From positions 15,273,086 to 15,337,085 of the forward strand of contig NC_063188.1 of assembly GCF_023159225.1 (NCBI RefSeq): a stretch of 64,000 nucleotides of DNA, in the 5' to 3' direction. The stretch is from Perognathus longimembris pacificus (lineage: Eukaryota; Chordata; Mammalia; Rodentia; Heteromyidae). Under the pieces are notes generated by a model. The model made no database searches and was not told where the DNA came from. It saw only the letters and a list, made by a program, of their open reading frames with translations. This document shows positions 46,846 to 59,425 of this stretch, in pieces (within the stretch, counting starts at the first letter, position 1; each line of letters begins with the position of its first letter). A program made the position numbers and the translations under genes.

Positions 46846-48282
46846 GGCTTTAGAATCCATTTTTCCTCTACATTGTTGCACTGTCTATCCATCTTTTAAA
46901 TGCTTCATAATACATTGCACACATGCCATTGTAGCCATATCAGTGATCTCTTATTAGAGAACACGTTGTTCTGAGACTATATTACATTTTCTTAAAACTT
47001 GTGAAAGATAGCAGCACTAAACTAAATAATTTGAGGAATTTGTTATCTCTGTAAACTCTGTGTTCTTGTTTTAAAGATTGACCAAATACCTATCTCAGAA
47101 TTGTTTTGCTGTTGATAAGGTACATGCTTAATCACAGGCTTAAGTGAACTTAAATTTTCTCTGGCTTTCATAAAAACCTAAGATCTAAAGTTTCTGCAAA
47201 TTCCTGATTATTTCATTTTTATTGGGTAGGAAAGCATGCTGTATGGAAACAAATTCAATTTTAAATGAAACTGAAAACATTTGAAACCATGCCCATCTTC
47301 ATTCTTCCAACATCTCACTAGTGGAGGAATCATTTCATTTTATAACATTGTCTTACCAAAGTAGCCTGAGAAGTATTCTGGATAATTACCTCTTTCTTTG
47401 GTAAATTACAAATGTAACCACTAAAATATTTGCTGTGAAACATAGTATCAGCAAGTGTCATAAAGATGTGAAATGTGGCCTCGTAATAACAAATCTAACA
47501 AAAGCTCCTTGTGTGGCCTTTAAGTCATGGAAATCTTACAGCCTGTATTTCTCTTCATACAAGAGCAAGCAGCAACATTTGATTTGTAGACTGTTGGTTG
47601 TGGTTTGTTACATAGATTTTTAAAAATAAATATCAGGGATTATTTAATGCTATAAATCCTGTTAAATCCATTATGTGTTCCATATAACATCCAGTTTCCC
47701 ACAGAAACAATTCATTCAACACACATTTCTTGAAACCTATTGTCAATTAAAGGCAAGGCATGATAGGATATAAAGTGGTGTAAGTTGTATGTAGAATAAA
47801 AAGTTGAGTAAGTCTGATTTCTTAGTATGTTTAGTGCCAGAAGCCAGGTGTATAAACTTGCAGTGAATAAAGACCAAGGAAAAGGGCAGTGACTGGGGTT
47901 ACACCTAACTGTGGGATTTAAAGATGAAACCATGGGAGAAGCACTATCCGAAGAAGGAAAAGGGCAAAAGCTAACCAAAGACAGACAGAACTAGCTGATG
48001 TGTTGAATGTTAAGTCCTCCAGGGTGTACCACGGAGCTGAAGTTGTAGGAAAGTGGGATGTAAACCCGTGTAGTTTAGACTTTTCTAGTTCTGAGAAATC
48101 CAGACATTCTGAAACACAGATGATGAAGTGGTTGATATTCTACTGCACTCCCCAGATTTCGTGTTCCACCTGATATTATGTTGCTTGGACCAAGTTGTAG
48201 TTTCCCCAAAATTTTAAAAGTGAAGTTTCAATTTTGAACATTTTAGGAAAAAAAAAACAAAAACACCAACAACGCTGATTGC
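46846..48282. other. Intronic stretch with no recognised feature
   Basis: Short frames only, including 47712-47978 on the minus strand (88 codons) with no recognisable domain. An A-rich run lies at 48247-48270, just before a B1-like copy. Confidence 0.4.
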
Positions 48283-48390
48283 ATCCAGGCATCAGCTGCT
48301 CACGCCTGTAATCCTAGTGACTCAGGAGGCTAAGATCTGAGGATCATGGTTCAGAGTCAGCCACAGCAGAAAAGTCCATGAGACTCCATG
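48283..48390 (+). repeat. B1-like SINE, head only
   Basis: Cagctgctcacgcctgtaat, gactcaggaggctaagatct and aaagtccatgagactcc are in order; Geo is absent. Confidence 0.78.
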
Positions 48391-50328
48391 TGCTCTATGC
48401 TTCTACCATTTAAATATGGGTAAAAACTGTATATAAAACTGTATATACCTGTGTGCCAACTTTCCTCATTCAACCACATTTTAACCTAAAATTGATAGCC
48501 TACACATTGCGGGTGTTTGCAAATATAATTCCATCCCTGAGATTGCTAGAAGTGTTCTTTGTGCAAACGTTATTGGCTATTCTCCAAAGGTTGCATTTTG
48601 TGTGCGTTTACCTTATGCAGAGATTTTCAAATGTTTCCTGAGTGACTATTATTAAATATATTTTTAAAATAATGTGGTAATCTAAGTAATATTCAAGAAT
48701 TTTTTTGGCCTTAAAATGTTAGAAATTGGATTTGACAGCAGATGGGTAGCTGATGAATCAAGGTATTCTTGGAAGCATGATTAGTGTTAATAAGGCCATT
48801 CAGAGTCAAGTACAAGGTCATATTCTGCAGAATAGGGCTCTATAAAATAAAAACATATTTAAAGTTCATTCAACAACATGCCCTAAATGTACAGTGATAT
48901 TTGGTAATCCTAGAGTCTGAACACTGAAAGCCAAAGAAACACTTTAATAGAAGCCATCCACTGACACTTAAAAAAATACCTCAAAATGTGCAATTGAGTC
49001 CAGGCAATTTCCTTTTAAAAGAAATGGAAATTTTTTAACTGATCTTAATTTTAAGGAATTTTAAGGAAGAGTTCCTAGGCTTTTGTGCTACGTCTTCAGT
49101 TTGTAAAGTCAGCATAGCAATTAACCTTAGTCTTAAATTTGAAGTTCTTAATAGAATTATTCTCATCATCCCTCCTTCCCATGTGTCAGTCTTCCTCTTT
49201 AGGTTCACTGTACTGATCTTATTGGAATGTTACCTTTGTTATAAGTCATTCCCAAGCCTTTTGGGAAAATGTAATTGTATAATTAGTAGCAGAGCCTGTT
49301 AGCCAAGAAGGGACTAATTCTATTTCTGGATTTCTTATTCTAGTAAGCTACCTGAAAGGTTTCCACCTAGACATCTTAATATGTCCAACTATTCCACTAT
49401 TGAAAACTGGGGATCTCAGTTTAAAAGTAGGTTCCCAGTGATATTCAGACTTGATCCTTACACAGTGTATACATGAATCACAATATCACATATAATTGTA
49501 GCCCATTGATTTGGTATGATTATATATTAGTCTAAAATAAAAGTGAAACAAAGAAATCAGAAGAGACTAATCGTAATGTAGATAGGAAAGAGTAGAAGGT
49601 GCTTGGAGCTCCTTAAATGGATGTTGATTTTCTCTGCTATGGAAAGGAGGAGACTGGAGAATGTGTTCAATTGTAGCAGGCAGAAAGGTCTGGGTATAAT
49701 CCTTACTTAACATGGTGGGGAGAATAAAAAACAAGCCAGTTCTGTATAAAATATAAAATTTTGCTTGTTATCTTGCTGCAGAGTGCAAATGGTGAACTTT
49801 ATATTTGGTACTTTCTTTGAGAGTTAGTAACCTATGGATATTTAGGTTCTGACTGGCCATGATGAAATGTTGTGGTAAATATTGAATTGTTTGTTCATTT
49901 GATATGAAATGTAGTTTCTTCTTCATAGCCAATTTTTTTCCAGATACATTTTTGGGAGCAGATTTAAAGTGGTAATACTTACAAATGATTGGGATTTCTT
50001 TAGTGACTAAGGAGCATTTCTTTTATGGGAGATCTTCAGGGAATGGGTCCATTTAAATCTGGGTCCATAGCAAAAATGTGGAAAAGCACTAGACAAGCAG
50101 ACAAAGCAAATGAAAGAGATCTTCCACATGTACTTGCAATTAAAACGAATACACTTATGTCTGTAAGCAGAAAATAAATGTGTTTCCTAGGAGCAGTTTG
50201 AAATATTTTGAGAATTCCCAATCTTTTCTATTTTTATTTTGTAGCCATCTGGATTGGCCTTCTTTTACATAAATACAAACACCATTACTGATATTAGAGA
50301 CATGGAATGAAGACATCCAAGTCTATTT
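48391..50328. other. Intronic stretch with no recognised feature
   Basis: No clear repeat or gene. The short frames at 48453 and 50036 show nothing recognisable. Confidence 0.4.
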
Positions 50329-50562
50329 AAAATGGCCCTTTAGGCCTTTGCACTTGCCAGGAAAGTGCTCTTCCACTGCGCTAAATCCCCAGATACATTA
50401 TTTTTTGTGGAGTCAAAACACATTCTTGTAAACTTTCTTACAGTAATCAGTTGCACAATTCAAGATGAAGTGTTTTGTAGCTTTTTTGATATGGAGTGTA
50501 TTACTCAAGGTATATAAAATATTAAAAGTAAGATTAAAAATAATAATAAAATGGCCCTTTAG
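50329..50562 (+). mobile_element. 204-base chimeric retroposon with perfect 15-base duplications
   Basis: The insert 50344-50547 lies between perfect repeats aaaatggccctttag at 50329-50343 and 50548-50562. It ends in an A-rich tail (attaaaagtaagattaaaaa). Its first 50 bases are the complement of an ID 5' half (ending gcgctaaatccccag). The remaining 150 bases are unrecognised single-copy-like sequence. It looks like L1-mediated retroposition of an unknown transcript that carried an antisense ID piece at its 5' end. Confidence 0.75.
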
Positions 50563-50939
50563 AAAGTGACCTGAGAAAATGCTCAGTAAATAGCTGGCTC
50601 GATGAGTATTCTCTAGTGCACAGATTCATACAGAAGTTCACCAAAGTGTAGTGACAGACCAGCTTCATGTGGCTACTGGTTAGACATATGAATTCTCAAG
50701 CCTTACCTCACACTTGGTCAAGCAACAGGCTTTCCTGTTTGAACACCACCACCTGAGGATTCTGATGAATCTTCAAGTTTGGAAATTATTGGTATAGAAA
50801 AAGCCATAACCGTTCCGGAGGATATCTAAGGAAGATGATGTTTCAAAGGCTCAAAATGCTTAGTTACTCTGTTGTTCACCCAGTACCCCGCTTTTTCTCC
50901 ACCTGTTCAAAATGGCCCCATTCTAATTTTTATTTGTTT

Positions 50940-51420
50940 TCTCTTGTTTGTTTTTGCTTTTAGTCTGTGGTACTAGGATTGAAACTCAGCACTTCCACCT
51001 TGCTAAGTAGCAGCTCTCCTACTTCAGCTATGCAGCAGTCCTGTTTCTGTGTTGATTTTGTTTTTCTTTTTGCTAGTCCTGGGGCTTGAATTCTGGGCCT
51101 CAGTGCTGTCCCTGAACTCCTTCAGCTCAAGGCTAGCCTTCTACCACATTGAGCTACAGCTCCACTTACAGCTTTCTCTGTGATTAATTGGATATAAGAG
51201 TCTCACAGACTTCCTACCCAGGCTGCCTTCCAACAGTGATCCTCAGATCTCAGCCTCCTGAGTAGCTAGGATTACAGGTGTGACCCACGGGCACCCAGCT
51301 CTGTGTTGATTATTTTCAAGAGAAGGTCTCACTTTATGCCTAGGCTGGCCTGGATTGTGATATTCTTATTTGTGCTTCCCTTTGTTTCTGGAATGACCAG
51401 CATATGCCCACTGTGCCAGC
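50940..51420 (-). repeat. Old B1-dID dimer, interrupted
   Basis: The ID-like half (gtggtactaggattgaaact) lies at 50955-51045. The B1 half (gagaaggtctcactttatgc, ggaatgaccagcatatgccc) lies at 51312-51420. A younger composite SINE at 51058-51299 sits between them. Confidence 0.65.
51046..51311 (-). repeat. B1-like/Geo composite SINE nested in B1-dID, with target-site duplication
   Basis: Element 51058-51299, minus strand, complete: tail, Geo (gctagtcctggggcttg), linker gattaattggatataagag and B1-like head. The duplication tctgtgttgatt is perfect at 51046-51057 and 51300-51311. It shows that the B1-like/Geo family was active after B1-dID. Confidence 0.9.
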
Positions 51421-51532
51421 TACCAGTTGAAATGGAGTCTTGTGAATTTTTAGGATAAGAATAGCCTCAAATCCCCAAATCTCTTCCTGTCAAGTAGCAA
51501 TGATTACAGACTTGAACTACCACACTTGACTC
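51421..51532 (-). repeat. B1-like fragment
   Basis: Complement of a worn B1: tcttcctgtcaagtagcaat, gattacagacttgaactacc, acacttgac. Confidence 0.5.
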
Positions 51533-52496
51533 AAATGGCATATTTCTTGGGTCATTGTTTATAATGTAGTCTGGTAGAAGAAAAATGGTAGAAGACTTAG
51601 ATATCCTACAGAAACTTATTACATGTCTCTGTACAAGGAACATCATAATATTTATTGCTTGAACAAACTTTCTGAGAGGTAATACATGAAACAGCAATTT
51701 AGTGCTATATGACTCAATATTTCTCAAAATCCATTGACTTCACAAATAACCTTTTTTATGTAGATCATATAGAAATTTCTCCTGGACTATTCTATGACAG
51801 ATATTGGGGCAAAAATCTGTCTAAATGTGAAACCAGAAAGAAATATTATTTGGATTATTTCCTTTGGAAAAATTAGTGACTTTGCACCATTAAGACTCAA
51901 TTGTAGATGTTGCTATAATGAGATTACAAAATTTTATATGCAGCAAATTTGACGGTAAATAGGTATATATAGGTGCATATATATATGTACACATGTCCAC
52001 TGCATTTTTATATTATATGAGCTAATCTTGGCTTCCAAGATATTGGCCTATTGAGAAGAAAAATAGAAAAAAGGAGAACAAAAATGAGCTAAATATTTAT
52101 AAACAGTATTACATTTTTTGAGCTAGAATACATAATAATATTAGAATATTTCATTGTGACATAGCCAAGTTTTATAATTATATTCAATTTTATTATTTTA
52201 CTACTTTATGTATGAAGTATTTAACTAATTATTAGTACTTTAAGCACCATTATCATCCTGTCTTACAGTATGTTGTTTGCTTTATCTTTCTAATTTTCCA
52301 AGACCTGTAGACTTGTCTGACTTTTGTCATCTTAACATATGTTATAAATCGAATATAATACAAATCATGGAACAGTTCCAACAAAATTGGCCCAAGAGTG
52401 TAATGTTCTATGATTTTTATATAATAAAAAATGTTTGGAGTGTTTTAGTTCATTATGACTCTAAAGTGAATTTTTATTGCACGAAATTCCTTCTTA

Positions 52497-52556
52497 GGTG
52501 CTAAGGGTGGAACCTGGGACTTTTCACTCCACCACTGAGCTGTACCCCCGGGCCTT
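52497..52556 (-). repeat. ID-like fragment
   Basis: Ggtgctaagggtggaacctg, then tccaccactgagctgtaccc is the complement of an ID body with the A box intact and the 3' tail missing. Confidence 0.7.
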
Positions 52557-52667
52557 GTACTAACTTTTGAAGAAAGAAGCTTGTAATGGTAAAAAAGCAA
52601 CTCTCGTTTAGATAAGCCAGTCCCTTAAGCACATTCTGGTTTGTCGTCAGTTGAAAAGGGAGTAGAG

Positions 52668-52745
52668 TTAGAAATGGATCTCAGAGTAGAGCATTTGTTT
52701 AGAATGTGAAATGCCCTGTGTTCCTTCTCTAGCATTAAAATAATC
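52668..52745 (+). repeat. ID-like SINE, worn
   Basis: Gagtagagttagaaatgg, then gtagagcatttgtttagaat and ccctgtgttccttctctagc. A second 5'-half fragment (ggggctagggacatgaatca) follows at 52762-52798. Confidence 0.6.
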
Positions 52746-52856
52746 CAGAAGTCTGGATTTGGGGCTAGGGACATGAATCAAGTGGTAGAACCCTTACAAT
52801 TTTTTACTAAGTTATTTCAAGTATAAACTTATAGTGTTCAAAAAGAAATCTACTCT

Positions 52857-53072
52857 GCGAGGTACAAGTGGCCCACGCCTGTAATCCTTGCTACTCAGGA
52901 GGCTACTCTGAGGACTGCAGTTCGAATCTATCCCAGGCAGAAAAGTCCTGTGAGAGTCTTATCTTCAATTAAACACTCAATAAACCAAAAGTGGCACTGT
53001 GGCTCAACAGAGAAGCTTAGGAACAGCACCCAGGCCCTGAGTTCAAGCCCCAAGAGTGGCAAAAAAAAAAAG
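52857..53072 (+). repeat. B1-like/Geo composite SINE
   Basis: Plus strand, complete with a small deletion in Geo: tggcccacgcctgtaatcc, then gtggcactgtggctcaacag, gagttcaagccccaagagtg and an A tail. Confidence 0.88.
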
Positions 53073-53150
53073 AAACATACTCATTAGCTTACTTATGTAA
53101 CTGTAACACCTCTGTACATCAAGTTTACAATAAAATTTAAATTAAAAAGC
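53073..53150 (+). mobile_element. L1 3' terminus, sense fragment
   Basis: Ends taactgtaacacctctgtac, atcaagtttacaataaaatt, the sense form of the L1 terminus. The SINE at 52857 lies directly upstream. Confidence 0.65.
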
Positions 53151-53874
53151 TTAAAGCTTGGCTGTACTTTTGTATCTTCTGGCCTTTTCACCTACTATCC
53201 CACTACACTGTGGGACCATTGACTACATTAACAGTAATTTCAACTTCTAATAAGAGATGTGTCCTTGATGTTTCTATAGTTACATAAATTCATTCCCCTT
53301 ATGATAATTAGCATTACTTATATAGTCAAGATCTATGCATATCCTAATATATTACCTCCTACAGACAGGTAAAGTGCTACAAACTAGTAATCATTTGTGA
53401 GGCTAGAGTTAATTATCAGTAAGCATTTCAGTTTACTACAAATAAGTAATGATGAAAACAAATACTTTTTTTTACATTTCGTACTATTTTATTTCTAAAG
53501 TGTTCCTAGTTTTGCTGCATTCCTATATTCTTTGAATTTACCTATGCAGTATGTACAGAGACAGGAATTATTCTTAGAGAAGTGAATAACCAAAATTGGA
53601 AAATAATTTATCCACGACTAAAAATAATTAGAAGTCTTAGATTATAGTCTAGAATTAGTCTCCATAAATACTAAAATGCATTATGTAAAATGTGATATAT
53701 TATAGATTTAATGTATAATTTAAATTTTATATATTTGTAAATTTTAAATGAAATACATTTTGTATATTTTTATATTTCTATATTATATAGCATGCATTAC
53801 ATTTTACACAACATAGATTAATTTGTATTTATCTTGGAACAAATGTAAAGAACTCAGAGTACAAATAGCTTCTG

Positions 53875-54065
53875 TATTAGCTCCCTGTTACTGTGACAAA
53901 AAACACTGAGAAAACATCTCAATGAAAAGGTTTATTTTTGATTCATGGTTTCACAGGTTTCAGTCTATTGTTGCTGGGGTTTTATAAAGCCTGTGAGGAG
54001 GCAGTACATCATAACAAAATAGCATTAGTGGAAGAAAGTTATCCTATGGAAGACAGGTAGGTTGT

Positions 54066-54145
<80 letters not shown>

Positions 54146-54330
54146 ACACCAGAGTCCAGTATCTCCTTCAGGGATACATGACCAGTGACCTATCTCTTCT
54201 AACTAGGTTCTGCCTCCTATAGTCTCCACTACATCCCAATAGCGACACCATCTGGCTTCAACACTTGAGTCTTTGGGGGATTTTGTGGATCTACACCATT
54301 GCAGTCTACTACCATTTCATTCTGAACAAT
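53875..54330 (+). repeat. Dispersed mammalian repeat of unassigned family, with GT/GA core
   Basis: The start (tagctccctgttactgtgac, aaaaacactgagaaaac, gattcatggtttcacaggtt) and the end (catcccaatagcgacaccat, cacttgagtctttgggggat) resemble a repeat common in rodent genomes that I cannot name with confidence. A microsatellite at 54063-54142 divides it. Confidence 0.45.
54063..54142. repeat. Compound (GT)n(GA)n microsatellite
   Basis: About 27 bases of GT run directly into about 52 bases of GA without interruption. Confidence 0.95.
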
Positions 54331-55512
54331 TGATTAATGAAACAGTAATCAATGAATTGAACAATGGATTGTTATTAGTATTCTTTTCCTAGTTATTGTC
54401 TTTAACAGTGTAAGTACACCATTGAATTTATTTTCAATTGTTCAGTCACTTATAGTAAGAGTCAGATTCCCAACTGTATCTCTACCACTTTATAACAATC
54501 TGGATTGTAAAGTATAGGTTTGAATTGATTATGTTTACATGTTTGGACATGTTTATGTAATGCAACCACCTACTCATTTGTATTTGGAAAATCTCCAAAT
54601 GTATCTATTTTATAAATAGAGAAACTGAGCTTTGGGTGGGGTAGTCTTTTGTGAGGTGTGTGTCTTTTATATGAGTTCTTATTTGCTGGTGTTCCTGGAG
54701 CCATGAATTGCTTCTGGAAAATGCTTTGTACCATTTTGTGACCCAGTTGATCCGTTGTCATCATTTCAAGGTTTTCTCTATGTGGTTATAAAGCTGAGCA
54801 TACAGCACTAAGGCACTTAGGGTCTCAGGCATCCTCTCTCCAAAAGGCACTGCTGTGTTTTGAAAGTTGTAATAATGGCCACAAAATGTCCAGTCACGCT
54901 TATTGCTCAAGCCCCACTTCCTTCCCCACTGTTGCTCTATCCCCATAGGGTATTACTGAGACTACTCAGGTTATGGTGGGTTTTGCTTACCTTCCCATGA
55001 CCTGATAATTTGACACTGCTTCTCCCAAACGAAGTAGCAAACTATTACTCAGCAAACATTTACTAGAAAGCTATGTTAAAACACAATATGCTACCTGTTC
55101 CACTTCAGGAAGGATGGAAGGTTACTTTACACATTTGGGTACCTTACCTACTTGTTTTCAAGTCTCCTAAGATTCCTAAATATATGAATATTTGTGTACT
55201 AAACAGCCTCTGGACATACATAACAGTTCATTGCTAGATGGTCTTTGCTAGAGAAAACAAATAGTAGTTCCGACAGTAGAAAGATTTTGATTAGTTCCTC
55301 AGTGTAGGTCTATCAAAGTACTATAATGCAATGACATGGCTTGGTCTTCAGAATGTGAGCTCTGGCTCTCTTGCATGAAGATTTAAGTGTAAGATCTGCT
55401 ACCTTTTAGTGCGATCATCTTGCATATATTTCCTCCATTTCCTCAGTGAACTGGTTCCTGGTACATGGTAATACACAATGAAGTTAGTCATTAATATTCA
55501 GGCAAACATAAT
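54331..55512. other. Intronic stretch with no recognised feature
   Basis: Two short minus-strand frames at 54570 and 54761 have no recognisable domain. A possible MIR remnant (ataaatagagaaactgagct) lies near 54612. Confidence 0.4.
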
Positions 55513-55618
55513 GTGAAAAAATGCATGGAATCCCAGCACTATGGAGGCTGAGGCAGGAGGATTGTAAATCTGAGGCAAGCCTGGGTTGCATAAAGGAATC
55601 CTGTCTCCATTTTTTTAA
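55513..55618 (+). repeat. Old B1 monomer
   Basis: Ggaatcccagcactatggag, gctgaggcaggaggattg and aaggaatcctgtctcc are typical of older rodent B1 with the aggcaggaggat motif rather than the Geo-type head. Confidence 0.8.
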
Positions 55619-55621
55619 AGA

Positions 55622-55856
55622 GCCCGACTATGGTGGCTCATGCCTAAAATTCTAGCTACTGAGGAGGCTGAGATCTGAGGATCATGGTTCAAAGCCAGAC
55701 CAGGTAGTAAAAAGTTCATGAGATTCTTATCTCCAAAAAACTTCAAAAAGTTGTAGGTGAAGTGGTGGCTCAACTGGTAAAGCATTATCCTTGAACATAA
55801 AAGCACAAGGACTGTGCCCAGGCCTTGAGTTCAAGCCCCAGTACCAGCATTTTTTA
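55622..55856 (+). repeat. B1-like/Geo composite SINE
   Basis: Complete plus-strand copy directly after the old B1: ctatggtggctcatgcctaa, gatctgaggatcatggttca, then Geo (gtggtggctcaactggtaaa) and gagttcaagccccagtacc. Confidence 0.88.
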
Positions 55857-56606
55857 AAAAATGATCCCATCCTACTATGACTTAGTAACTAGAGCAACGT
55901 AGTTCACCACATCTTTTGCTTTCAGTGAGAAGTAAATATTTGATGGTGATGAAACTGCTTCTGGTACTCAAAGCACTACACAAGGCCTTGTACAAACAAT
56001 GCCCATTTGAACTGCGATTAGTTTAAGTAAAATAAAGTCATGTAGGGAAATTTTCTGTTTTAAGACGAACCACTCCTCAACCATAAATGTTGCATGTTAT
56101 TAACAGAGAGGACGTAGAAACATGACCACTTGCAAAGGATGCCTATATTTGAATCCCAAACAAGCAAAAAATACAAAACAAAATTCATCAGCTTTTTGTT
56201 CTATTAACTGTCTTCCCTATGTCAGTTTAAACAGCTGGCACAACACTTAGGACTGAAGGATGAGTACATATGGAAAGATGGGATATTCTTTGAAATTCTA
56301 TATCCTCTATATTAGACACAACCAGTTTATACCCAGGTCATTTGGGCTATGGTGATAATTGAATCTGTGTATTTTAATGAGTGAAATCCTCGTTTTGTTC
56401 TAGAAAATTAAAACACAATAAAATAAATGTACTTGAATGCCATTGTTCTTTTCCTGAGCATAAAAATAATACTAAAATGCATGTCTATTGAAAAATAAAA
56501 GGAATTTGCTTATATGCTTTATAGAAGGTAAATCAAATTCTATTCTATGAAATATTTCAAAAAGTCAACAAAGTAGCTAAGGGATGCAAAATATCAGTGT
56601 GCCAAT

Positions 56607-56798
56607 TTCAGGGCCTAGGGGCTGTCCCTTAGTTTTTTCACTCAACCTTAGCACTCTGCCATTTCAACAACAGCTCCACTTCCAGCTGTTTTAAGTCCCA
56701 TGAACTTTCTTGCCTGGGCTGGCTTTGAACTATCATCCTCAGATCTCAGCCTTCTGAGTAGTTAGGATTACAGGTATCAGATACTCGCACCCAGATAA
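56607..56798 (-). repeat. B1-like/Geo composite SINE
   Basis: Minus strand with Geo (gggcctaggggctgtccctt) and B1-like head (gagtagttaggattacaggt); the linker is mostly deleted. Confidence 0.83.
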
Positions 56799-57119
56799 CA
56801 CATATTTTTTAAAAGTAATTGTAGTAGTTTCATTAAGAAGTTTTAACTATTCATTTCACAGCTCTAAGACATATTGTTTGAAAGTTAATACACACGAAGT
56901 TTAGGACAGGCACAATAGATTTCCTTTTTAATAAAAAATAATTTATATCAATAACTTGCTTGTTTTCATATCTCCAGGACAAAAGCATATTATGCTATCC
57001 CAATTTTCAAATGCACTGCAGAATCATGTGGCTAAAAATGCTAGTGCATTTAAATCTACAATACACTTGGAGCTTGCATTTTCCTGGGGATTTGTGTGAT
57101 GTTCTAAATTGCCTACAAT

Positions 57120-57315
57120 ATTTTTTGCTGGATATGGGACTTGAACTCAGGGCCTGGACTCTGTCCCTGAGCCTCTCTGTGCTCAAGGCTAGCACTCTAT
57201 CACGTTAGCCACAACAGCACTTCCTCCCTGCATAGGCTGGCTTTGAATCATGATCCTCAGATTGCAGCCTTCTGGGTAGCTAGAATTACAGGCATGAGCC
57301 ACTGGTGCCCAGCTT
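57120..57315 (-). repeat. B1-like/Geo composite SINE with linker deletion
   Basis: Minus strand; Geo (gggacttgaactcagggcct) runs almost directly into the B1-like head (cataggctggctttgaatca), with about 40 bases of linker lost. Confidence 0.83.
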
Positions 57316-58944
57316 AACTGTCCACAATATTAAGAACAAGTAAATGTTAATGTTTCAGTGAAACTTTTGGTAATAAATGATACACCATCACAAATATGAT
57401 ATGGACTTGATACATGCTTCAAAGTTCTTCAATGGCAATGGCATATCACCAAGTCAAATTTTCTGCTTGGAAATTAATTTTTAGGTATTAGTTTGGGAAG
57501 AGGTACTTGCTTACTTTAAAGTTAATACAATTGACTGTATCTGGATTTGATAACATGATCTCAAAGTTACAAACTTAGTAAGACCCTGTCAATAATCATT
57601 GTGGTATTGTGCTTATGAATCTCTTTCTCTAAAAGAAAATTCATTTTTTAGCTTGAGTGACTAATTTTCACTTTTGTGTTTCTCATTTCAAAATAGTGTT
57701 AAATTAATAATTTTGTATTATATAACTTTTGGGTAGAGGATATACAGACCTAAGTATATATTCTTAGCAATACACAAAGCCCTTCATTGATAAATTATTT
57801 AAATGTGAATAATAATCAGCGCCTTTCTCACCTTATATGTTTTCAAGATATTTGTCTAAAGTAAATTCTCATTTGAAGCTTTCTTTTTATTTAGAGACAG
57901 AAATTTCATTTTGCCAAATGGAAACCCTGAAGTTTAAGCTTAGTGCATAACACCCTTAGGAGTCAAAGAGATTGCCAAATCCTTTCTACTTCCTCAGTTT
58001 TAGTACAGTTAAAACTCACTTGAGACCCTTAAGTCATGGAAAACCTAAAGTAACTGGCTTAGTTTCAAGGGAATGAAGTCACAGTGTAGGAAACACTGTT
58101 CGGCAGAGGTGGCTTGATGTTTTCATATCAGAAGTTGCCTGAGTGAAACCTCAAACAAAAGAAGTAAACCCAGGAGCTGTGGAGAAAGTGCTGATGAAGC
58201 TTTCAGCTTTCAAGGAGAGAGTGGGAAGATGACTGTGGGATGTTAGTTTGTAGACAAATGCCTATCTTCTTAACTACTGAGAGATAAAATTATATTCAAA
58301 GCTATCATTTCTATGGAAGATCCAGTTCTTTAGAGTTTGTTCTTTCTACTTTGGATAGAACTTAAAATGCAACCATGAAGAATTTTTTTTATGACAGTGG
58401 ATAAAATATCATGAGAATTCATCTTAAGCATCAGGATTTCTCTTTAACTTGTACCATGGGAAAGATCAAATAGATAGGTATTTTTATAAGATTACTGTAT
58501 AAGAGATGTTAATGAGCATTTGATGTGAAGTGGGTGATTTCTTGTAATAAACAATGTTGAGAGATATTGAGCTAACAGGAGTTAGCAAATCTCTTTATTG
58601 TTGATCATGTAACTTTGGTGTGTTCTATTTCTTCCAATCCTTTGTCTAGGAAACCTAATTTTTGAGAATCCTGTTTTTGGATCCAGTGCTCATTTTTTTT
58701 TTACCAACAATTTGGCAAAATGCTGAACTAAAAGTTCACCAAGAGTTCTTCAAGTTTTACCATTGAATGTTTCTACAATATGTTGATGTATATATATTTT
58801 TTCCTAGCATTGTATAATTTCTTTATTATGATTCTACCAGTTCTGAATTACTGAGAATTTTCATGAAATCTGTATTCTTAATGAGTAAAAATAAGTTCAG
58901 AAATGTGCTACTACTAGATTCTTAAATGTTCATGGTTGCCACTA

Positions 58945-58945
<1 letters not shown>
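57316..58945. other. Intronic stretch with no recognised feature
   Basis: A/T-rich, no open frame of 60 codons, no clear repeat. Confidence 0.45.

Positions 58946-58985
<40 letters not shown>
58946..58985. repeat. (GT)n microsatellite
   Basis: About 20 GT units ending in gtgcgtat. Confidence 0.92.
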
Positions 58986-58988
<3 letters not shown>

Positions 58989-59346
58989 ATGCCCTTTGAG
59001 TTTTCCTCTCTTTTAATAGAAGTGATCATGGATTGACTGAATGATATCTGCATGGAAATAGTCGCTGTTAATCTTTTTCCTTGGAATATTTACCTGCATG
59101 GATGTTAGGTGTACACATAGAAACATAATACAAAATACTCATTTTCCTGGATCTTAACGGATGACTTTTGCTCACATTTAAGTATTCCACGGATAGAGCT
59201 AAAGAAAAAGAGAAAGTTAACGTGCTCTCTTAACCTTTGCTACCAATTTTTTTATTAAAGAAAAGCAACACTTAACACAAAAAGCTTCATCTTCAAGAAA
59301 AATTTCATATGACATAAAAAACCTGTGATATAAATTTGGAGTCAGG

Positions 59347-59425
59347 CTGGGAAGACAGCTCAGGAGCACAGCGCATGCATAGCACGCCCAACGCTCTAGG
59401 TTTCATTGCCAGCATCGCAGAGAGG
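59347..59425 (+). repeat. ID-family SINE, worn
   Basis: Ggctgggaagacagctcagg, then gcgcatgcatagcacgccca and ggtttcattgccagcatcgc. It keeps several CpG sites. Confidence 0.72.
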
